Shown here: positions 18,494-27,198 of the stretch, in pieces
Position numbering within the stretch: position 1 is the first letter of the stretch
How the letters are laid out: each line of letters starts with the position of its first letter
From: Ministeria vibrans ATCC 50519
Taxonomy: Eukaryota > Opisthokonta > Filasterea
Direction: 5' to 3'
NCBI GenBank assembly: GCA_943704425.1
Contig: CALSCP010000110.1
Span: forward strand, 3,165 to 30,362
DNA length: 27,198 nt
The notes under the pieces: model-generated
Told to the model about the DNA's origin: nothing
Databases searched by the model: none
The model's input: the letters and a program-made list of their open reading frames with translations, nothing else
Made by a program: the position numbers and the translations under genes

Positions 18494-19669
18494 TCACAGC
18501 TCTTCGTTAACCCGCTCCTCTTCCTCCGGTGCTCCTTCTTCTCCTCCATCCATGGGAACGCCCTCCTCGTCCGCATGCTGCTCCAGCTCGCCCTGATTCT
18601 CGTCTGTAGGCAGCATAGTCATGTCCTCTCCACCAGTCGCATCCGGGAAAGTCGCCGGGTCGACGGCCGGTCCGTGCGTGCCCCCCACCTCAAACTGCAC
18701 CGCATCCACGCTGGTGTACTGCAGAAATCGCTCGTTCACTGCCTTCCAGTTCACCACCTTCCACCAGTTCTCCAACCACCTACACACACAACAGCAAAAA
18801 TAAGTGCAGGTGTTCTTACGCCCAGAAACTGTTGTGTGGTACTTGGCACGCTGGTTCTTTAGCGACAGATAGTACGCATGCTCCCAAAGATCAATGCAGA
18901 GCAGAGGTGTCATTGTGCCGTCCGGCACATCCTGGTTGCTGGCCACAGAGATTGCCAAGGTCGATCCTTCGTCGCCAAGCACCAGACAGGTATAGCCACT
19001 GCCCTCGACATACGTCGCCTGTTGCTCAAAGAACGTCTTGAACTCGGCAAAGTTGGAAAAGTAATGGTTGATCGCTTTGATCACCGTCAGATTCCCCACC
19101 GCCGCCGCATCCTCTTCGCTCGCCGTGGGCGGTGCAAGAGTCGAGAAAAACAGCTTGTGGTAGTACCAGCCGCCAAGGAAGAAGCGCAAACGACCTGTAA
19201 GCAAAGCAAAACGAAAAAAGAGAAAAGAAAAAAAAAACATTACAAGACAAAAAAATATATAACAACAACAAAGACAAAGAGACGCACCAGCATCCTCAAC
19301 GTCAATGTCGCCTCGAGAAAGACGATCAAGAAGCTCGGTGGGAGGCAGGGCGCGCACCTCGTCGTGGAGAGCGGCGATCGCAGCCTTGGCCTTGGCCGCG
19401 TAGCCCGCCCAGTGCCCGTTCACGTGCACGTCCATCGTGGCCGCCGAGATGAACGGCTCAAGCGCGTCGTTGGCGAAGGGCGCTTCGATTTTGTCGTCGA
19501 GAGACCAGTCAGCGTCGCGGAAAGCCACAGCGGTCGTTGCGGTCAGCACCGCAACAGCACACACCACTGGCGCACACAGCAGCCACGAACCTGCAAAGGG
19601 AGGGTCGCACACGAAGAGCCAAGATCAGTTCCTGTATGCTGGTTGCAAGCGGGAGAGCATACCCTTCAT
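18494..19669 (-). CDS. Secreted Fe/Mn-family superoxide dismutase with acidic C-terminal tail
   Basis: Exons 19669-19663 (only ATG AAG G), 19590-19288, 19194-18843 and 18779-18494 total 948 nt, 315 aa, against about 200 for the usual enzyme. Residues 1-25 are a signal peptide (MKGSWLLCAPVVCAVAVLTA then TTAVA). All four metal ligands are present: H58 (MDVHVNGHWAGY, with second-shell H62 and Y66), H116 (GGWYYHK), and D205 and H209 (IDLWEHAYYL). The second-shell Gln is in SNQD (Q191), the manganese-type position. The third splice (donor gtacca, acceptor tgtgtag) restores the standard spacing as NQRAKWLENWWKVVNW. After about residue 243 comes a tail of some 70 residues rich in Glu, Asp and Gly, absent from classic SODs. 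It would dismutate superoxide in the secretory path or outside the cell. The very small first exon is the least certain part. Confidence 0.92.
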
Positions 19670-19743
19670 ATTGGGGAGGTGAGGGAGTTGAATAATTAAT
19701 TATGATCAATCCAATTTCAAATTTAACACCTCATAGGAAATTC

Positions 19744-19815
19744 ATGAACCCAGGGAGTGTCGCTACCCTACTGGCAGTGGTACTTGCATTGTTGCAGTGT
19801 GCCAGTGCCGGAGAG
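19744..19815 (+). CDS. Possible first exon of a small secreted protein
   Basis: ATG begins MNPGSVATLLAVVLALLQCA then SAGE: a textbook signal peptide with an ASA-like cleavage site. A GT donor (gtaacc) follows in phase 0. It starts 75 bp from the divergent SOD start. One continuation accepts at about 19997 or 20001 and stays open to 20191; another would use exons at 20305-20336 and 20375-20437 (ending in SPDQITIPCVAVDSLRFLPQ and a TAA that overlaps AATAAA), but the intron between those two would be only 38 nt. I recognise no family; the downstream structure is a guess. Confidence 0.35.
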
Positions 19816-19951
19816 GTAACCTTTCTCCGCTCTGTCTGCGTTTTCCATCTCCGCCCGACGTCCACTGAGATACATACGCGTGCATCCGATCCCTGCCTTC
19901 TCATGCACCTGTCTACACACCCCAAGTCGCGATGTTTGATGATTGTCCCGG

Positions 19952-19989
19952 TTTTTTTTTTCTTTTTTTTTTTTTTTTTTTTTTTTTTT
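19952..19989. repeat. Poly(T) tract
   Basis: 38 nt of T with a single C at 19962, inside the unresolved stretch. Confidence 0.95.
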
Positions 19990-20127
19990 CTGTGAGCGAG
20001 AGGTTGGTAGACGATACGAAAGGAGAGGGGTCTACAAGGTGCTCAATGGTCCACGGCAGTCGGGACGAGCAGAGAGAGAGCAGAGCCAGGAAAGAGTTTT
20101 TCGCCGTTTTATCAAAAAAAAACATAC

Positions 20128-20174
20128 CAGCCAATGGCAAGGAGGCCCACGAGAGCCAGAGTCAGTCGAGACAT
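20128..20174 (-). CDS. Competing possible first exon of a small secreted protein, opposite strand
   Basis: ATG at 20174 reads MSRLTLALVGLLAIGW, another signal-peptide-like start, followed by a strong donor (gtatgt) in phase 2. Most nearby minus-strand acceptors would create an immediate stop, and later ones lead into low-complexity sequence, so no credible downstream exon was found. It does not splice in phase to the SOD gene's second exon. Confidence 0.2.
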
Positions 20175-20560
20175 TGTTTGAGGTGAGGTGAGGTTGGGTG
20201 GATGAGCTTTCTTCGCCAGCAAAGAAAAATTTGTGAACTTACAAAAAATAAAAATTAAAAATTGAGATTCTTTTGTCGTGCTTTTGTCTGCACACTCAAC
20301 AAAGATCCCGGTCCCGACGCGATCCCAAGACTCAATGTAAGTGTAGCTCGTAATACCTGTGACCTGTCGTCCAGAGCCCAGACCAGATCACGATCCCTTG
20401 CGTCGCTGTCGATAGTTTGCGCTTCCTACCACAATAATAAATTTTATTTTACTCTGTTAATTATTTCTGAACTCTTCTTGGGTGTGTTGTGAAACCGCCG
20501 GCGCTCTATCTTGATTGCTGAATCTCATTGCGCAGCGCTGCTGAGTCCGCACCGTACACC

Positions 20561-21745
20561 ATGGCCGATGAGAATGCCGATGTTGTCTCCGAAACGGGCG
20601 AGTCCGAATCGCCCACCACAACGACACAGCTCACCGACACGACCCTGGGCGCCATGAAGGTACGTCCCCGTCGACACGCGTCCCCCTGCTGCTCCAAGCG
20701 CCTCCCGTCCTCCTTTGTTTTCCGCCCCATATTGTTATTATAGTCATTAGGGCTTTTTTTAAAATTGTTGACGTCGATGCTTTTACCTTTTTCCCACCAT
20801 TGGCACTCTGGCGACTGCCCCTGCCCCATGCCCGTTGGTTTCATCGCGAATTGCATCCAATTCACGCCGTCTCTGTCTCCCCTGCCACTGTAGGACCGTG
20901 TGCAGGCGGCGAGTCAGGCGTCCGAAGGTGTTTTCGAATCGGACGATGAAGATGGACCCGGATCGCCCTCGTCGCTGTCGGCGGCCGCCCTCCCTGCTGC
21001 TGTATTGAAGCAAAAGCGGCCGTCGAAGCGTTCGCTCAAGCGAAAGCACAGCAAAGAAGTCAAGGACTTTCAGCGGACGCAGGCACTCGAACGGCAAAAG
21101 TTTCTCGAGTCGCAAGCACTCGAAAGGCGCGTCAACGACTACGACCACTTTGTCAAACGAAGTGTCGAAGGGGAGGTGAAGCGTGCCAGCAAACGTGGCA
21201 GCAAGCGCGGCAGCAAGCATGGCGGACGCGGCGCCCCCGTCACCCTCCCACCACAGGTGCGCACTGATAAGCCCAGCATCAGCTTCACCATGGCCTCCTG
21301 CGACGACGATGCCGTCACTTCCACGCCCGCACCCACTGCCGAAGCACCACCGTCGCCCGAAAACACCAGAGAAGCTAGGTCATCGCCCGACGACGAGGTG
21401 ACTCTCGCAACGCAAGCAGACGAGAGAGCGCCCCTCGCCGAGGGCCTTGCACCCAGCCCACACAGCAGCACGGGCCGTCTCAACTCAGCCGGCAACTCGG
21501 CTGGCAACACCGAAGACTCAGGGTACTACATTGAAGACGACGAGGGTGGCGTTAACGAGTGGAAGCCGCCAACGACATTCAACCGCGACAGCTTCCTCAG
21601 CCAGACCGGCACCAAGACCAACCCACACAAGTTTGGCGTGCTCGTCCATAAAGGACGCTCTGTCGCTGTACGCATCACAGGCTCAGCCGTCGAGTGGACC
21701 AAGCAGTTACGCTTCCGTGGCGCATCCGACAGTAAGACTAAGAGA

Positions 21746-21790
<45 letters not shown>

Positions 21791-23408
21791 GAGAGCAATC
21801 TTGAATAATATCTTTTTGTTTGTAGTTGTTTCGCTTGCCCTGGAAAAAATTGTGGGAGTGACCCGCACAATGTTGACACCAAAGCAATGGCCAACATTTA
21901 CCGTCTACGCATACCAAGAGTCAGCAACACAGCACGTGTGGGGACTTGAATCACACACATTTCAAGTAAGATTTGCGAGTGAGTGCGTGTGAGACTGCAC
22001 GGCAATCTCCCTCTTCATCACCACTTCGTTTTCTCACTTCCTGTTTCTCACTTCCTGTCTCTCTGTAGGTGCGGGACAACACGGACTGTGCTGCGTGGGT
22101 GGAAGGTGTGAAGCGAGGGCTGTTCCGGCTGGCGCGTCCGCGTCGTCTGCGAGTCTTTGTGAACCCACATAGTGGCAAGAAACGCGGAGTGCGCATCTAC
22201 GAGCGACAAGTTGCGCCGCTGTTTGAGATTGCGGGAGTGGATGCGATTGTGACGACGACAACGCACGCTCACCACGCATGGGACACGCTGGCAGAGGCCG
22301 ACGACCTTGACTCGTACGACGGCGTGGTGTGTGTCGGAGGCGACGGCACGCTCGTCGAGTGTCTCAACGGCATGATGTCCAACCCACACCTGAGCAAACC
22401 ACTGCCCATTGGACTCATTCCGGGCGGCAGCACCGATACCATTGTGTTCACTTCCAGCGGCACAAACGATCCCCAAACGGCCGCCATGCAGATCATCTGC
22501 GGCAAACGCGTCGACATCGACCTGCTCAAGGTCGACCAGCCCAACATGCCCTCCCGCTACGCCATGGCCTTCACTGGATACGGCTTCTTTGGCGACGCCG
22601 TCCGCGACAGCGAGCACTACCGCTGGATGGGCCCCGCTCGCTACATGTGGTCCGGTGCAAAGACCTTTCTCATGGTATGATGCCCTTCAATTTGGTCCTC
22701 CCATTCTGTCTTCTGATACTATGTCTCGCTCCGTGTGTGTACATATGTGTGTCTGTATTTATATGTGTGTAGTTGCGGAGCTATAAAGGGAAAGTGCGCT
22801 ATCTGACCCCCAAGGCTCAGGCGGCTCCGCTGTCGGGCGACCACCACTCCAGCAAGTGCTATTCCCCGTGTGCCGAGTGCGATCGTGTACGACTCAGTCA
22901 AACGCGCGCACCCAATTGTTTCTTACAAAATGTGCCTTTGTAGGTCCTGGATGAGTCTGACGAAGGCTTTGAGTGGAAGGAAACGACGGGAAAGTTTGTG
23001 GCGGTCAACATGGCGAACATTGCGTGTGCCAGCGAGAAGACGCCTCTTGGGTTTGCGCCAGGCGCCCATCTCAGCGACGGTCTTGCCACCATGGTCCTTG
23101 TCAAGAAGTGCTCCCGTTGGCGTTACATTAAGTTTTTGCTGCGCGTGTCGGGGAGGAAGGATCAGTTTCGCTTTAACAATGTCGAGGCCGTGCAGGTAAA
23201 CCTTAACCTTAGCCCTAAACCCTAACCCTAAACCCTATCTTGGAAAATGATTCGTATGCAGGTGCGTAAAATGGAATTCACGCCCACCACTGGTCGCACG
23301 AGCGTGTGGAACGTCGACGGTGAGATCTTTGAGCCACCCGAGATGAAGGTTTCCGTTCTCCGTCGTCACTTCCCGCTCATGATCGCTCACCGAACTGGAT
23401 CTGATTGA
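20561..23408 (+). CDS. CERK: Ceramide kinase
   Basis: Exons 20561-20659, 20894-21731, 21826-21965, 22069-22674, 22773-22886, 22944-23195 and 23262-23408 total 2196 nt, 731 aa. Residues about 285-380 resemble the PH-like region of human CERK (FTVYAYQ, HVWGLESHTFQV). The lipid-kinase catalytic domain follows: VFVNPHSGKKRG, IYERQVAPLF, then GGDGT at 449-453 for nucleotide binding, and IPGGSTDTI. C590, C594 and C597 form the CxxxCxxC motif diagnostic of CERK (CYSPCAEC), and the C-terminal lobe matches closely (GFAPGAHLSDG, VLVKKCSRWRYIKFLLR, DQFRFNNVEAVQV). It phosphorylates ceramide to ceramide-1-phosphate at Golgi and plasma membranes. About 250 extra N-terminal residues are acidic, then basic with KRGSK repeats, then Ser/Pro-rich; human CERK (537 aa) lacks them. 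Identity is very sure; the role of the extension is unknown. Confidence 0.96.
21747..21789. repeat. Poly(A) tract of 43 nt in a CERK intron
   Basis: Uninterrupted A run inside intron 21732-21825, sense strand A. There are no obvious target-site duplications or retroelement remains beside it. Confidence 0.97.
23196..23261 (+). repeat. Telomere-like CCCTAA/CCCTAAA cluster filling a CERK intron
   Basis: The 66-nt intron is largely CCTTAACC variants followed by CCCTAAA, CCCTAA, CCCTAAA and CCCTAT between about 23199 and 23238. Exons join as VEAVQ/VRKMEF, matching human VEVYRVKKFQF, so the intron call is firm. Confidence 0.85.
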
Positions 23409-23636
23409 TTTTTTTTCGCTTTTGTTTTTGTTTTGTGTGCTTTTCTCTTTTTTTTTTTCTTTTGTTCTTTGATTTACTATTTTCTCTGGTGATCTACTGA
23501 TCTTCTTCTCTTTGTAATGAATACTGCTTGCATTTAATCGAATTGAAAAAAAAAAGACACAACACAAAAAATAATATGATTAATAATTGAGAATTTTGAC
23601 TTTTGTCTTTTGACATTTTATTTTCTCTTGCTCTGT
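23409..23636. other. 228-bp intergenic gap, CERK / WASHC4
   Basis: A tandem plus-strand gap that is T-rich just after the CERK stop and AT-rich towards the WASHC4 start. It must hold the CERK 3' end and the WASHC4 promoter. AATAAT-like sequence occurs at about 23569, but no perfect AATAAA is seen. Confidence 0.6.
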
Positions 23637-26600
23637 ATGACTGACGCTCTGGGGGGTTGGGAGTTTGACTCCTTTGACGATGGCAGCGCCAAGAAGCTTG
23701 CGGCGGAGGGCCAGTTGAAAAAATACCAGGTGACCGCAAACGCGAGTCTGCCGCTGCGTGCTGGCCTGCGTTCTTGCCTACTGCTCCCCAAATCCCCGTT
23801 CCTGCACTCTCCTTGAACGAGGCTCTCTATCTTTTTCTCCCTTTCTCTCTCTTTTCCTCTTTTGCTCGTTTTTTTTTTCCGTATCGTCCTTTTCTCGTCC
23901 CTCTCTGCTCCTGCACTGTCTTAGACAGCCTCTATTTGCCGTCAGAGGATGAGTTGTGTACCCTTCTACCCCCTGCCAGTCTCCAATGGCAATTCTCAAC
24001 CCGCCGATTGCGTTTAACTTCCCCTTTTGTTCTCGTGACCTTTTTTTTTCTCTCAACGCCTTGTTCCACTCGCGATCCACAGGCTTTTCTTGAGCAATAC
24101 GCAGCCCAGGTGCACACCGTCGAGGAGGCGCTCATGGAAGACATCCACACAGACAAGTACAAATTTCGAGAGAGAGAGAGAGAGAGACTCCAAACTCAAG
24201 TTTTTTTTTTTTCTCTTCTTCTTCTTCTTCTTCTTCTTTCTCACTTGCCACAGCTGGGACCAACGCCACAACCTGGTGACCCTCGACATGTCTCCGTACG
24301 AGCAGGCAAACGTGATCGAGCTGATTGCCACCGACAACGACGTGTTCAACAAGGTCTTGCGGGCACTCGCGTCGGTCATGGACGAACTGCGCGACCTGCG
24401 CACTGAAGCCGAGCAGTTCTATGCTCCCCTTGCCCTCTACGGCGAAGGACTCGAAGACGCCAAGGTTGAGGACGGCGATGTGCAGGTATTGGGAGAAAAT
24501 GAACACAATATGAACACAATAACACACGCTTTGTTACCTTTCCAGGTGATGATGGGACGGATGTTGCCGGTGCTTCAAGACATGGCTTGCTACCTTGCGC
24601 GGGTGCAGCGCGTCGTGCAGAACATGGTACACCAGCTGGCAGGGCTGTATCTGGGACGCGGCAAGGCGTGCATCGACACAGAGGGCGTGCACATGACACC
24701 GGCGTTTAGTGCACTCGGCGACACCCTCGGCGTTCTCATCACACTCGACTCGATTGTCAAAAACAACCAGTTCCTCGAGACCCACTGGCTTATGTACAAG
24801 CGCATGCTCAAGTCAGTCCGCAACGATCCCACACGCTTTGGCACCGATGATGCGCGCGTCCGTCAAATGGAGAAACTCCTAATGCGCATTGAGAGTCAGT
24901 GCCTTGAGGGCACAATCTTCCAAGTACGAAAAAGAAGAAGAAGAAAAAAGTCGTGTTAAAGCGTCGTTGTTTGTTTTGTGGTTTTAGAACTGCTTCCAGA
25001 TGCAGTTTGACACGAATGGCATGAACGTGACGCAGAACGGGCGCCTTGAAGCCGAATTCAACTATGCCATTCGCTACATTTTCCAATATCTTGACTCACG
25101 CATTGGTATGCCACACTTGTAACCGTTAGCTCTTTTTGTCACTCGCTGATCTTGGTGTGTTGTTCTTGCTCACTCCTCAAAGGCGAATCGAATGAGATGG
25201 GTCAACGCACTCAGTTTGTGGGCTTGTGCGGTCTCTTTGTGATGTACTATCACTTTTACCACACGCAGGACAAGCGACTCGTGAAGGCACTGCTTGATGT
25301 CCACCGCAAAGTAAGTACCGTTGTCTCACTCGCCTTCTTGCTCATTCACACACTGACTTTTTTTTACTTGTTGTAGCTTCCTTCGGTGTATCTCTATGGC
25401 AATGCGATCTGGTTTCCCGTCGAATTTCTCGAGCAGCACGCGAGCTCGCTTGTGGCGTCGCTCGACAAAAAGTCGCGCGTGTCTAATGCAGATGCACACC
25501 GTGTGGCCTATTTGCACCAGCAGGACGCCGCACTGCCCAACCAAGCGCAGCTGCTGTATGCACAGACGTCGCTGTGGATGGTGCGCATTGAATCGACGCT
25601 CACGGGCGGCACCTCGTCGGCTGTCGAGCTCAAGGCGCGCATTGGCTTGCTCATCCAGGGTCTCGTTCATGCCCACTCGATTGCAAACTACCTCAAGAGT
25701 TCGCTTAACCTCCACGTGTTTCTGGGCGTCCCGCTTACCCGCTCGCACGTGCGTCACCTCTGCAAACTTATTGAGATCCTCAAGAGCATCGAGTTCACAT
25801 ACCACAAGCGTACGCAGCTGATGGCTGACTCGCTCGCGCACGCCATCCAGCACCTCTCGCTCAATCTTATGGCAGTCATTGCCCCGATCCGCGCTCGTCT
25901 TTCCGCTGAGCAAAAGTACTCCGACAAGCACTTGGACATTCTCGCGTCTCTCTCGCTCATCATCGACCTTCTTAATGGTCCTGCTGGGCCCGTCCGTCGC
26001 GATGCCATCCAGCTCGCCCTTGCTGTCGTCTCTAACATGAAAATCTTCCGTGAAGGTATACAATGCAACGCTGCTTGTTATCAACGATGCGCTTGTTCTC
26101 AATGTGTGTGTGTGTGTGTGTGTGTGTCTGTCTGTCTGTCGTGTTTGCTTAAGGTGACATTGAGACGCTTCATGGCTCACTGCGTCAACTGGCGGCGCTC
26201 ACCGAGTTCCGTGCGCGTCTTCGCGAGGCCACCGACTCCACCTTCCTATACTGGCACAATGTCCTCTTGCCCACCTACCTCAGAGACATCTACCAGAAGC
26301 CCCTTGACGCCCATCGCATGATTGTATGTAACACACACACCCTTTCGATCATTGTCCTCATTTGTTTCTGTTTAGTACGTCTTCTCTGCCTTCCGCGATT
26401 GCATTCCGGCCATCAGTGACGTTGCTCACACTCCCGAACCAGACATGCTCATCAAGAAGTTTGGCGAAGACGTTCGCGCCTCGATGCTCCAGGTACCCAC
26501 CACCAAGTTGGCCACTCTTCTCTTTTTCCACTAAGATTCTTTCTTTGTTTTTCTCTCTCTTCTTTCTCGCCCTCATTCTGTCTAGCACATTCTTGAGCCG

Positions 26601-27021
26601 TTGTGTCGTGATATTGAGACGGATCTGCGTCTGCACATTCACTCACATTTGCAGCTTGATGATCGCAATCCGTTCAAGGTGGGTCTCAAGGACCTCACTC
26701 CTTTCCTCAGTATCCCCACCATACACATTGCCGACTGCACCTTCAATCTGCGTGAGTATGTCACCCACTACCTCGACAAGACCTTCTACAACCTTACCAC
26801 CGTCGCTCTACACAACTGGAAGGTAACCATAGAAAGAGGATCACTTGACGGTGTGAAACATTTTCGTCTTGTAACTTTTTGTAGACGTACAGTGAAATGC
26901 GCAACATGGCATCGCAGCGATACGGTCTTGAGATGGCAGAGGTACAACTGCCGTCGCAGACACTCGACCAGGGCCTCGACGTTCTTGAGATTATGCGTAA
27001 CATCCACGTCTTTGTTGCACG
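23637..27021 (+). CDS. WASHC4: WASH complex subunit 4 / SWIP (first 787 residues; gene runs off window)
   Basis: Exons: 23637-23729, 24083-24156, 24254-24485, 24546-24923, 24988-25105, 25183-25310, 25377-26055, 26154-26323, 26376-26492, 26586-26822, 26885-27021, all in frame; 2363 nt, with a donor (gtacca) into a CA tract. The protein matches human SWIP (1173 aa) collinearly: [91 protein letters not shown], then the highly conserved [36 protein letters not shown] and [20 protein letters not shown] is a helical scaffold of the pentameric WASH complex, which activates Arp2/3 on endosomes for retromer-linked sorting. About the last third of the protein is missing to the right. Other WASH subunits are not in the window. 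Confidence 0.97.
23730..24082 (+). other. 353-nt first intron of WASHC4
   Basis: Donor gtgacc, acceptor ccacag; the exons join as [14 protein letters not shown], like the human sequence. The interior is pyrimidine-rich (TTTCTCCCTTTCTCTCTC at about 23830-23850). No gene or other element is seen in it. Confidence 0.85.
24215..24240. repeat. (TTC)n with adjacent poly-T and (GA)n
   Basis: WASHC4 intron 24157-24253 is built of (GA)n at 24169-24187, T12 at about 24199-24210, then (CTT)n to 24238, leading straight into the acceptor. Confidence 0.9.
26104..26140. repeat. (TG)n then (TCTG)n in WASHC4 intron
   Basis: About twelve TG units followed by four TCTG units in intron 26056-26153. Confidence 0.9.
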
Positions 27022-27024
27022 GTA

Positions 27025-27142
<118 letters not shown>

Positions 27143-27198
27143 ATGAACCTCTCCCTCTATTTGTTTTTTCTTTTTCCTCTCTCTCTCTCTCTCTCTCT

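Larger units (their letters stand above)
19670..20560. other. Unresolved 891-bp stretch between SOD and ceramide kinase
   Basis: Contains two opposed signal-peptide-like first exons (19744-19815 plus; 20174-20128 minus), a poly-T tract (19952-19989), a stretch open on both strands (19990-20190), an AT-rich block (20220-20275), and a possible small terminal exon with AATAAA (20375-20441). No known family is recognised. At most one or two small secreted-protein genes could fit. The two orientations compete for the same DNA. Confidence 0.6.

Noticed and set aside
18780-18842. In-frame reading through as extra SOD residues
   Set aside because: Splicing restores the family spacing between NQRAK and VVNW; the unspliced insert is Cys-rich and matches nothing.
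18878-19699. Plus-strand open frame of 273 codons
   Set aside because: Antisense to the SOD exons, which hold all metal ligands on the minus strand.
21747-21789. Poly(A) tract as the tail of a retroposed sequence
   Set aside because: Nothing retroelement-like lies upstream and no target-site duplication is visible; it is an intronic homopolymer.

Overview
This is nuclear DNA of a single-celled or otherwise compact-genomed eukaryote. Spliceosomal introns (59 complete ones modelled, all GT-AG) interrupt nearly every gene, intergenic gaps are mostly 50-300 bp, and introns and gaps are full of microsatellites while exons are GC-richer and clean. The gene set (BIG-type Sec7 ARF exchange factor, APC4, NEDD4-type HECT ligase, ceramide kinase, WASH subunit) fits a protist with an animal-like endomembrane toolkit. 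I cannot name the lineage from sequence alone.

Layout, left to right: (1) 93-933, minus: 5' part of an RRM protein with a likely mitochondrial presequence, running off the left edge. (2) 1220-9305, minus: an 18-exon, 1869-aa BIG/ARFGEF1-2 orthologue. (3) 9442-11978, plus: APC4, 764 aa, divergent from (2). (4) 12030-14709, minus: an M28B glutamate carboxypeptidase II-like ectopeptidase, 757 aa, convergent with APC4 with only 51 bp between stops. (5) 14867-18369, plus: a C2-WW-WW-WW-HECT ubiquitin ligase, 732 aa, divergent from (4). (6) 18494-19669, minus: a secreted Fe/Mn-family superoxide dismutase, 315 aa. (7) 19670-20560: a contested stretch with two opposed signal-peptide-like first exons and a possible terminal exon. 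(8) 20561-23408, plus: ceramide kinase, 731 aa. (9) 23637 to the right edge, plus: WASH complex subunit 4 (SWIP), first 787 residues.

For genes 1-6, 8 and 9 I built exon models by hand. Every internal junction keeps phase, and for the completed genes the summed exons are divisible by three, which is strong internal support. The genes are not an operon. Three (BIG, ceramide kinase, WASHC4) act at Golgi/endosome membranes, and a NEDD4-type ligase commonly feeds the same sorting pathway, but the linkage is probably chance.

I see no clearly new molecular machine. The signals most worth following are: a dispersed intronic repeat with core ATCACTTTGTTTC, always in the sense orientation of its host gene; a five-cysteine finger inserted in the ARF exchange factor; a carboxypeptidase II-like enzyme with inverted (type I) topology; a secreted SOD with an acidic tail; and telomere-like repeats inside a ceramide kinase intron.
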